Shown here in pieces: positions 1 to 4,356 of a stretch of 5,969 bases of DNA. Every line of letters begins with the position of its first letter. Position 1 is the first letter of the stretch. The translations under genes and the position numbers were made by a program. Source of the DNA: Nitrososphaerales archaeon (GTDB taxonomy: Archaea; Thermoproteota; Nitrososphaeria; Nitrososphaerales; CADDZS01); the NCBI GenBank assembly GCA_030043455.1, contig JASHXQ010000255.1:1-5969 (forward strand), read 5' to 3'. The notes under the pieces were generated by a model. That model worked only from the letters and a program-made list of their open reading frames with translations. It had not been told where the DNA came from and did no database searches.

Positions 1-2
1 CC

Positions 3-692
3 AGCTTGAACCAAATTTTCAAGATAGTCCGCCACTTTTACATCCAAGGTCAGAAGACCAAGAGCTACTACATTCTAGTCCAGCTCCAGATGATCATGCC
101 GATGATCATTCAAGAAGCGGATGCCCTCGTCAGTGCGATTGATGCATTCAAGGACGCAGAACCGATCGGAGACGGGCTTGGCCCAATGGTGGCCGGCAAA
201 TTCATGCTAGGCAAGGAAAAAGTCACAGTGGAGAGGGAGACGGTCTATTCCAATACTGAATTCAAGGGCAGGAAGCTGATAGTGATGAAAGCTGAAGGGC
301 CAATGGGAACAGTAGGCCGGCCGCACATTGGCGTTGAAAAGTTGCTTTCCGATCCTAATTCCAAGGTGGACGCCTTGATCATGGTTGATGCGGCGCTGAA
401 GCTCGAGGGTGAAAACACCGGTGAAATCGCGGAGGGTATCGGTGCCGCGATCGGCGGAATCGGTGTGGAAAAGTTCCGGATTGAAAAAGCGGCTGTGGGG
501 AAGGATATCCCCATGTATGCGGTTGTCGTTAAACAGTCGCTTATTGATGCCATCTCAGTGATGAGGAAGGAAATCGCGGAAGCTTCGGACAAAGCCATCG
601 CGGTGGTCCAGCGGATTATCGAAGAGAAGACAAAGGAAGGCGACACAATTCTGATCATCGGTGTAGGGAATACTCTCGGGGTAGCCCAGTAA
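3..692 (+). CDS. DUF1512 family protein, C-terminal part (5' end outside window)
   Basis: I recognise this as the conserved C-terminal portion of the archaeal DUF1512 family, whose biochemical role is unknown to me. The frame is open to the window edge, and the residues before the first possible TTG (position 6) already look like family sequence: SLNQIFKIVRHF resembles the conserved segment ahead of the core. The gene is therefore truncated on the left and the TTG is not the start. The 229 visible residues include a DGLGP turn followed by VAGKFM, a glycine-rich stretch (EGIGAAIGGIGVEKFRIEKAA), a hydrophobic strand (MYAVVVKQS), a predicted helix (roughly residues 180-210) and the terminal GVGNTLGVAQ. 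Known members usually carry a membrane segment near the N terminus, which would lie outside this window. The stop at 690-692 is 16 bp before the next start, so the two genes are probably co-transcribed. Alternating Gly/Ile segments suggest an alpha/beta fold (inference). Confidence 0.82.
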   Translation, partial: SLNQIFKIVRHFYIQGQKTKSYYILVQLQMIMPMIIQEADALVSAIDAFKDAEPIGDGLGPMVAGKFMLGKEKVTVERETVYSNTEFKGRKLIVMKAEGPMGTVGRPHIGVEKLLSDPNSKVDALIMVDAALKLEGENTGEIAEGIGAAIGGIGVEKFRIEKAAVGKDIPMYAVVVKQSLIDAISVMRKEIAEASDKAIAVVQRIIEEKTKEGDTILIIGVGNTLGVAQ

Positions 693-694
693 GT

Positions 695-701
695 GGTGAG
701 G
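695..701 (+). promoter_or_regulatory. ribosome binding site of the 68-residue protein
   Basis: GGTGAGG lies 7 nt before the ATG at 709. Its first five bases match the 3' half of the archaeal Shine-Dalgarno consensus GGAGGTGA. It supports that ATG and internal translation initiation on a transcript shared with the DUF1512 gene. Confidence 0.55.
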
Positions 702-708
702 ATTTAAC

Positions 709-915
709 ATGGCACAAATGTTCCCTTCGATAGGCGAAAAGAGGCCGAAGATGCCCGTGTTCACTGTCGAGGAATGCCCTAATGACGCTACGAAGACGAA
801 GAGAGCTTTCAAGATCGGCGACTATGTTTACAAAGAAGGCGGCGAGTGTCCGAAAGATCACGCGAAGATGATGATCACGATGATCTACGCCGAACAGGTC
901 CAGCCTGTCAAGTGA
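709..915 (+). CDS. small conserved archaeal protein with two Cys-x-x-Asp knuckles
   Basis: This is a 68-residue basic protein of unknown function. A Shine-Dalgarno match (GGTGA at 695-699) sits 9 nt before the ATG and supports the start. The protein has a KRPKMPVFTV segment, then C23-P-N-D26, a KRAFKIGDYVY strand pair, C47-P-K-D50-H51 and a hydrophobic C-terminal strand (MMITMIYAEQ). The layout of two CPx(C/D) knuckles about 24 residues apart flanking beta strands is that of a small zinc ribbon, but the second cysteine of each knuckle is Asp here. Asp26, Asp50 or His51 could still bind metal, or the site may be lost. It lies 16 bp behind the DUF1512 gene, so a shared transcript and related job are likely (inference). 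Its last 8 bp overlap the end of the opposing aminopeptidase gene. The function is unknown and I assign no symbol. Confidence 0.75.
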   Translation: MAQMFPSIGEKRPKMPVFTVEECPNDATKTKRAFKIGDYVYKEGGECPKDHAKMMITMIYAEQVQPVK

Positions 916-1789
916 GTACTGTGTGGCCGCCGGCGTTGACAGCAACGCTGTGCTCGGCCTGGGCTACGGGCTGTGCTTTAGCCTCCACGAGTTCTGCATA
1001 GCCGTGAAGTAGTTTCATCTTGACGAGCCTTGGAACAATTTCCAAGAGCTTCTTTTTCGGGAACTGGTCCTCGTACCATCTTGCAGCGAAAGGGAGAGTC
1101 TTTCGATCGTTCCAGACTGCTTCGAGAAATCTGTTAAGCTCCTGATCCTTAGTATTTTTCCTCGCCACCAGAGCAAAGATATTTTCTGAGCTCCCTTCGA
1201 CCACTATGCCACTCCCCTCCGAAGTCGTAAAGAAGGGCTCCACGGCGTAATACCGCCCTGCTTTGAAGCTGGCTAGCGAAGGCGCCCAAACATTCGGCAC
1301 CGATGTGCCAGCGTGAATGACGTACTTGTCCAGCATATGACCGGAAAGATTTGAAATGGGAAGGTAACCTCTCCGCGAGGCATAAGCCTCTACGACCTTC
1401 CCCACGTCGCTGGTCCTCGTGCCGTCTTTGATTACCTTGAGAGCCTCATTTAGAGCAGACTTTGTAGCCTCGGCCATGTCCAGAAGTTCATCGTTATAGC
1501 ACAGAGTTACAGCAGTGTCGGCGATGGAACCCACAATGTGGGCTCCTAGATCCACTTTCAAAATACAGTTGTGTGGGACGATCTTCTGGTCGTCAATCTC
1601 CGCTGTGTAGTGCGCAGCCGATTCGTTCGCACAGACGTTCACAGGGAACGCTACCTTTCCACCTTGATTGGAGATTCCTGATTCAACAAAATCACACAAT
1701 TCCAAGTAGGTTTTGCCCTGCCAGTCTCGAGCCTCGATGTCCTTTTTGACCTGGCGGCAAATTGACCCCGCTTTTACATACTCGTCCAT
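908..1789 (-). CDS. map: methionine aminopeptidase, type II (archaeal)
   Basis: This cytoplasmic metalloprotease removes the initiator methionine from new proteins. With the ATG at 1789 it has 293 residues, close to the 295 of the Pyrococcus furiosus enzyme. All metal ligands of the pita-bread fold are visible: D80 (KVDLG), D91 (IADTAVT), H151 (NLSGH), E184 (AVEPF) and E279 (AQAEH). The substrate-site histidines H60 (AAHYT) and H159 (IHAGTS) are also present. The type II insertion follows NLSGH, and the C-terminal winged-helix-like part with LPFAARW is intact. The usual Asp of the HIDG turn is Val here (HIVGS), but it is not a metal ligand. A TTG at 1822 would add 11 residues (total 304). I prefer the ATG because family homology begins there, although a TATA-like TTAAAT at 1848-1843 would suit a leaderless TTG start. 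The gene diverges from coaD and ends tail to tail, with an 8-bp overlap, against the 709-915 gene. Confidence 0.95.
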   Translation of the reverse strand: MDEYVKAGSICRQVKKDIEARDWQGKTYLELCDFVESGISNQGGKVAFPVNVCANESAAHYTAEIDDQKIVPHNCILKVDLGAHIVGSIADTAVTLCYNDELLDMAEATKSALNEALKVIKDGTRTSDVGKVVEAYASRRGYLPISNLSGHMLDKYVIHAGTSVPNVWAPSLASFKAGRYYAVEPFFTTSEGSGIVVEGSSENIFALVARKNTKDQELNRFLEAVWNDRKTLPFAARWYEDQFPKKKLLEIVPRLVKMKLLHGYAELVEAKAQPVAQAEHSVAVNAGGHTVLT

Positions 1790-1842
1790 GACGCTGACGT
1801 TCGACAAAATCGAGGATCGCAATCAATATTCTTCTCCATTGC

Positions 1843-1848
1843 ATTTAA
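1843..1848 (-). promoter_or_regulatory. candidate TATA box for map
   Basis: Read on the minus strand this is TTAAAT, centred about 24 bp before the TTG at 1822. That is the same distance as the TTATAT element before purF. If real, transcription starts near 1822. The transcript would then be leaderless with the TTG start, or have a leader of about 33 nt with the preferred ATG at 1789. No equally good element could be placed for coaD in this divergent spacer, so this is a weak single-motif call. Confidence 0.3.
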
Positions 1849-1895
1849 CCCATTTCCCTCATAGCGCACTAGCTTTTTCTAATTTCCAACCACAA

Positions 1896-2381
1896 GTGAT
1901 CAGTACGTCGCCATACAAGTACAAATTCATCGCCATGGGTGGCACTTTTGATCATCTGCACTTGGGTCACAAACAGTTACTGAAAAAAGCCTTCGACAAA
2001 GGAGAGTCGGTATTTATCGGTCTCACGAGCGATGAGTTTGCCAGGAGAGAGGGAAAAATTATCGATCAGAACTTCGAGGAAAGGAAAAGGATTTTGGAAT
2101 CCTATCTCCGGACGAATTTTCCCGGTCGACGATACGAAATTTCTGAGTTGAAAGATCGCTTCGGTCCAGCAATTTTTACAGAAAAGATCGATGCGATAGC
2201 TGTTAGCGAAGAGACTCTGCCTGCAGTTGAGATCGCAAACAGACGGCGAAGGGATCTTGGCCTTCCCGATCTCAAAGTAGAAATTGTTCCGATGTCTCTC
2301 GCGGAGGATGGAAGCAAGATCTCGAGCACGAGAATTCGAGCCGGGACTATCGACCCAGAGGGAAAATTACTGAAAAAGTAA
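1896..2381 (+). CDS. coaD: archaeal phosphopantetheine adenylyltransferase
   Basis: This cytoplasmic nucleotidyltransferase joins 4'-phosphopantetheine and ATP to give dephospho-CoA and pyrophosphate, the penultimate step of coenzyme A synthesis. The protein belongs to the archaeal/eukaryotic-like family. The Rossmann-type start (FIAMGGTFDHLHLGHK, residues 11-26) contains the HxGH signature H22-L-G-H25. The ISSTRIR motif (residues 142-148) matches the family's C-terminal substrate-binding loop. With the GTG at 1896 it has 161 residues, in line with the family's roughly 150-165, and begins six residues before the first beta strand. In-frame alternatives are a TTG at 1839 and a remote start inside the antisense of map; both give long tails without family likeness. 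No clear Shine-Dalgarno is seen, which fits a leaderless or short-leader transcript. The stop codon lies 3 bp from the 3' end of the opposing tRNA gene. Confidence 0.92.
   Translation: MISTSPYKYKFIAMGGTFDHLHLGHKQLLKKAFDKGESVFIGLTSDEFARREGKIIDQNFEERKRILESYLRTNFPGRRYEISELKDRFGPAIFTEKIDAIAVSEETLPAVEIANRRRRDLGLPDLKVEIVPMSLAEDGSKISSTRIRAGTIDPEGKLLKK
2373..2377 (-). terminator. candidate T-run terminator of tRNA-Trp inside the coaD 3' end
   Basis: On the minus strand a T5 run (preceded by CCTTTAC) follows the tRNA 3' end by about 8 nt, in keeping with archaeal termination at T-rich tracts. On the plus strand the same bases encode the C-terminal lysines of CoaD. This is a candidate from base composition only. 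Confidence 0.35.
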
Positions 2382-2398
2382 AGGTGGGGTCGGTGGGA

Positions 2399-2432
2399 TT
2401 CTCACTAATCTTCTGCGAGAACAGAAGGAGCT
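2399..2432 (-). other. tRNA-Trp intron 3, T loop (near position 59/60), 34 nt
   Basis: This segment splits the T loop of the tRNA, and its removal restores GTGGG, a 7-nt loop TTCAAGT and CCCAC. The junction forms a bulge-helix-bulge-like structure. Exon TTCA (2438-2435) pairs with intron TGAG (2404-2401), with one G-U pair. The 3' bulge is AAT (2400-2398), next to the T stem, which serves as the outer helix. Inside the intron CTTCTG (2427-2422) pairs with CAGAAG (2415-2410). The 5' bulge looks like 4 nt rather than 3, so the exact cut could shift by a base or two; every such shift still gives a legal 7-nt loop. The motif is relaxed, and splicing would need the archaeal endonuclease form that accepts it. 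Confidence 0.8.
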
Positions 2433-2454
2433 CTTGAACCCACGATCTACGGGT

Positions 2455-2533
2455 ATCTCCACCCTTCGAGTGCTCCAATGTAACATCATCCTGTTACGGT
2501 CAGAATACCCATAGGTATTATTTTGTTGGGACA
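2455..2533 (-). ncRNA. tRNA-Trp intron 2 (37/38), a box C/D-like 2'-O-methylation guide
   Basis: This 79-nt intron sits at the canonical position after G37. Its bulge-helix-bulge is textbook. CTCC (2539-2536) pairs with GGAG (2460-2457), with 3-nt bulges AGT (2535-2533) and ATA (2456-2454) and the anticodon stem as outer helix. It also carries D'-like CTGA (2503-2500) and C'-like ATGATGT (2489-2483), with a degenerate D-like CTCGA (2470-2466) and a poor C-like segment near 2521-2515. The guide before CTGA (2514-2504) pairs over 11 bp with 2457-2447, and the guide at 2481-2472 pairs over 10 bp with 2540-2531. The fifth nucleotides upstream of the boxes, G2508 and G2475, face C39 and C34. Pre-tRNA-Trp introns of Haloferax and Pyrococcus are known to guide methylation at 34 and 39. 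The agreement here makes homology likely; the activity itself is inferred. Confidence 0.8.
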
Positions 2534-2554
2534 CTGGAGCCCGTCGCCTTACCT

Positions 2555-2573
2555 TTCCAGGTCGCGAGCGACA
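2555..2573 (-). other. tRNA-Trp intron 1, D loop, 19 nt
   Basis: This short intron splits the D loop between position 17 and G18. Exon CCAG (2579-2576) pairs with intron CTGG (2560-2557) as the 4-bp central helix. The bulges are CTT (2575-2573) and AAA (2556-2554). The intron side closes as a hairpin, GTCG (2572-2569) with CGAC (2564-2561), around a CTCG loop. The outer helix is weak, so this is a relaxed HBh'-type motif. Cutting after the second bulge base gives the D loop AGCTAGGTA with G18-G19 correctly placed. The register is inferred from the motif; no other cut restores both the bulges and the loop as well. Confidence 0.8.
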
Positions 2574-2621
2574 AGCTGGGCTACGACCCCACCTCTTTTT
2601 GACTTTGCCGTTCAAGTTGCG

Positions 2622-2628
2622 TAAAAAA
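2622..2628 (-). promoter_or_regulatory. candidate TATA box for tRNA-Trp
   Basis: On the minus strand TTTTTTA is centred about 35 bp before the first tRNA base. With the usual spacing of 26 or so, transcription would start about 8-9 nt upstream of G1, giving a short 5' leader for RNase P. This is a composition-based candidate only. Confidence 0.35.
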
Positions 2629-2779
2629 GCTTTCATCGCACGAATCTTGCTTTTGAGAAATCAAGATGAAAAAATCCCGGATCGACAATCGCTGGATGTC
2701 TCGGTTCCAATAAAAACTCATAAACGCAATCCCGGTTTTCAGAATTTTATCGCGAATTTTCGCCCGCTGAAATTTTTTC

Positions 2780-2785
2780 TTATAT
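2780..2785 (+). promoter_or_regulatory. TATA box of the purF-purD-purN operon
   Basis: TTATAT lies in an A/T-rich run and is centred about 24-25 bp before the TTG start of purF. That distance predicts transcription beginning at or next to the start codon, so the operon mRNA would be leaderless or nearly so. This also explains the lack of a good Shine-Dalgarno before purF (only AAAGGG at 2794-2799). Confidence 0.55.
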
Positions 2786-2806
2786 GAATGTCCAAAGGGT
2801 TCGTAA

Positions 2807-4330
2807 TTGAGCGAAGAAATCTCTGAGGCGTGCGGGATCTTCGGAGTAGTTTCTGCGAATCCTGACTTCGATGTGTTTCCCTACTTGTATTGGGGATTGT
2901 TATCACTCAATCACCGGGGACAGCAGTCGTACGGGTTTACCACTCTTCGAAAGGGCCGTTTTGTAAAGCGTGAAGATCTTGATCTAATTCCCACGAATCC
3001 TCGAGAGGTCAAGAGGTTGGGCAAGGCCCTCAGCGGAAACGCTGGGATCTCCAACGCGAGATATGCGACCTCTGGTAGTTCTGGGATAAAACATCTCGAG
3101 GGAGGGAAGCAACCTCTGGTAGTGTCCTCGGGAGAAACATCGATCGCCTTAAGCTACAACGGAAACATCGTCAACGCTTCTTCTTTGCGCACATCGCTCA
3201 GCAAAGAGTTCGGCCGGTTCAAAACGGACGCTGATACCGAGATCCTCGCGAGAAAGTTGCTACTTGGTCTAAAGCGGCACTCTGGCAGCTATTCGAAAGC
3301 TGTAGCTGATGTCCTAGATGATGTGGAAGGAGCTTACTCCGTCATGATGCTGAACTCCGAGGGGGATCTCTTTGCCTTCAGGGACCGTCACGGAATCCGG
3401 CCTTTTTGCTTCGGAAAAAAGGGCGATTTGGTGGCTTTTGCGTCCGAAACTCCGGCCTTGGACATTAACGAAATCGAGGATCGGGAGTTTGTACAACCTG
3501 GTGAACTCATTTCGGTGAGCAAAGCTGGAGAGATAACAAGAGCTCAGGTCCGAGATCCAAAGCCCGCTCTCTGTTCGTTCGAATTCGCTTATTTTTCGAG
3601 GCCCGACTCTGTCCTAAATGGTACAGATCGTCCTGTGTACAAAATAAGAGAGGCTTTTGCGAAATCCCTCGCCCAGCGGTACCGCGACAAGCTTTCTGGG
3701 ACAGATATTATCCTCTCCATGCCTGAAACGGCAGATGATGCCGCGTACGGGATGCACGAAGTTACGAGCATCCCCTGGGAAAGGGCCGTTCGTAAAAACC
3801 GGTATGTGACCCGACGTGCCTTCATTTCCGGCAAGGATAGCCGGGAAAATGTCATAGACAAAAAAATGAACATTGTCGCAAGCCTCGTTAAAGGCAAAAA
3901 TCTGTCAGTGGTGGAGGACAGCATTGTACGCGGGGATACCACCCGAATTAACGTTGCAAAGCTGAGGAATGCGGGAGCTAAAAGCGTAAACGTTTTCGTA
4001 ACTTTTCCAAAAATCTCCAACCCCTGCCTGTACGGAGTGGACATGTCGACCTATGGCGAGCTGTTGGGTGCCAAAATGAGTCCGGAAGAGATCTCCAGGT
4101 GGATGAATGCTGATTCTGTGAATTACCAAACGGTGGATGGCCTTGTCGAAGCCATCGGGATGCCCAGAGAATCTCTGTGTATGGCCTGCGTCACTGGACG
4201 ATACCCCACAGTCCAAGCTCAGAAGCTCGCTGATGAAATTAGGGCACAATTCCTCGATGGGGTTTCTGAGGAGGGGGTGCGCATCTATGAGAAACAGAAG
4301 ATCAAGAAAGGAAGGTCTTCTCCTCGTTAG
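2807..4330 (+). CDS. purF: amidophosphoribosyltransferase, 4Fe-4S type with propeptide
   Basis: This is the first committed step of de novo purine synthesis: PRPP and glutamine give 5-phosphoribosylamine. The 507 residues form an N-terminal Ntn glutaminase domain (about 9-250) and a C-terminal phosphoribosyltransferase domain. C9 is the nucleophile (ACGIFGV), preceded by an eight-residue propeptide that must be cleaved. R85 (ARYATSG), N118-G119 (YNGN) and D143 (TDADTE) line the glutamine site. C256, C407, C458 and C461 (CSFEF, NPCLYG, CMACVTG) match the four cluster cysteines of the Bacillus subtilis enzyme. The PRPP loop is VEDSIVRGDTT (369-379), where the classic form is VDDSIVRGTT, and the PDSG segment is PETAD. 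TTG at 2807 is the only possible start: an in-frame TAA immediately precedes it and no other start lies before C9. purD follows after 26 bp. Confidence 0.96.
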   Translation: MSEEISEACGIFGVVSANPDFDVFPYLYWGLLSLNHRGQQSYGFTTLRKGRFVKREDLDLIPTNPREVKRLGKALSGNAGISNARYATSGSSGIKHLEGGKQPLVVSSGETSIALSYNGNIVNASSLRTSLSKEFGRFKTDADTEILARKLLLGLKRHSGSYSKAVADVLDDVEGAYSVMMLNSEGDLFAFRDRHGIRPFCFGKKGDLVAFASETPALDINEIEDREFVQPGELISVSKAGEITRAQVRDPKPALCSFEFAYFSRPDSVLNGTDRPVYKIREAFAKSLAQRYRDKLSGTDIILSMPETADDAAYGMHEVTSIPWERAVRKNRYVTRRAFISGKDSRENVIDKKMNIVASLVKGKNLSVVEDSIVRGDTTRINVAKLRNAGAKSVNVFVTFPKISNPCLYGVDMSTYGELLGAKMSPEEISRWMNADSVNYQTVDGLVEAIGMPRESLCMACVTGRYPTVQAQKLADEIRAQFLDGVSEEGVRIYEKQKIKKGRSSPR

Positions 4331-4335
4331 ACAAC

Positions 4336-4341
4336 AGGAAG
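4336..4341 (+). promoter_or_regulatory. possible ribosome binding site of purD
   Basis: AGGAAG is the only purine-rich Shine-Dalgarno-like element between purF and purD. It is 15 nt from the GTG at 4357, too far for usual spacing, but 6-9 nt from the codons AAC (4348) and GTC (4351), where family homology would place the start. This is part of the purD start problem. Confidence 0.35.
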
Positions 4342-4356
4342 AAAACCAACGTCCTC

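Larger units (their letters stand above)
2385..2590 (-). tRNA. trnW: tRNA-Trp (anticodon CCA) interrupted by three introns
   Basis: Removing three segments gives a complete 74-nt tRNA. The acceptor stem GGGGTCG (2590-2584) pairs perfectly with CGACCCC (2392-2386), and the discriminator is A73 at 2385. U8-A9 are at 2583-2582. The D arm is GCCC (2581-2578) with AGGC (2549-2546), a 13:22 mismatch, and G18-G19 at 2553-2552. The anticodon stem is ACGGG (2544-2540) with CCCGT (2453-2449), around the loop CTCCAGA with anticodon CCA at 2537-2535. The variable loop is AGATC (2448-2444). The T stem is GTGGG (2443-2439) with CCCAC (2397-2393), around the loop TTCAAGT. A73 and the CCA anticodon are the expected tryptophan identity elements. 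The base after CC downstream is T, so the 3' CCA is not fully encoded. The introns are 2573-2555 (D loop), 2533-2455 (position 37/38) and 2432-2399 (T loop). It faces coaD, with only 3 bp between the two genes. Confidence 0.93.
2591..2806. other. AT-rich spacer between tRNA-Trp and purF, no gene seen
   Basis: The spacer holds a T5 run on the plus strand (2596-2600), a candidate tRNA promoter on the minus strand near 2622-2628 and the purF TATA element at 2780-2785. AATCCCGG occurs twice (2673-2680 and 2729-2736), which is too short to call a repeat family. A 62-codon open frame (2599-2787) has no family likeness and no ribosome site. I see no tRNA-like or other RNA fold here. Confidence 0.6.

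Noticed and set aside
6..8. TTG as the start of the DUF1512 gene
   Set aside because: The frame is open to the window edge and family-like residues flank the TTG on both sides, so the gene is cut by the window rather than starting here.
1713..1895. Longer coaD starting inside the antisense of map
   Set aside because: The extra 61 residues have no family likeness and overlap the coding start of map; GTG at 1896 gives the normal family length.
2385..2590. Reading the near-perfect inverted repeat at the ends (AGGTGGGGTCG / CGACCCCACCT) as a transposon-like element or attachment site
   Set aside because: Most of the repeat is the tRNA acceptor stem; the two or three extra paired flanking bases are probably chance, and no transposase or target duplication is present.
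2673..2736. AATCCCGG present twice as a possible regulator site
   Set aside because: Eight bases repeated twice in a 216-bp spacer is weak, and neither copy lies at a promoter-relevant position I can defend.
2599..2787. 62-codon open frame in the spacer before purF
   Set aside because: It has no recognisable motif and no ribosome site, runs across the purF promoter and has composition typical of an AT-rich spacer.
3589..4044. Long antisense open frames within purF and other genes
   Set aside because: They lie opposite strongly conserved coding sequence and have no motif or ribosome site, so they are shadows of the real genes.
4289..4330. Programmed -1 frameshift making a PurF-PurD fusion
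   Set aside because: The purD frame is open here, but I see no convincing X-XXY-YYZ slippery heptamer or following stem. It is kept only as one option for the purD start problem.
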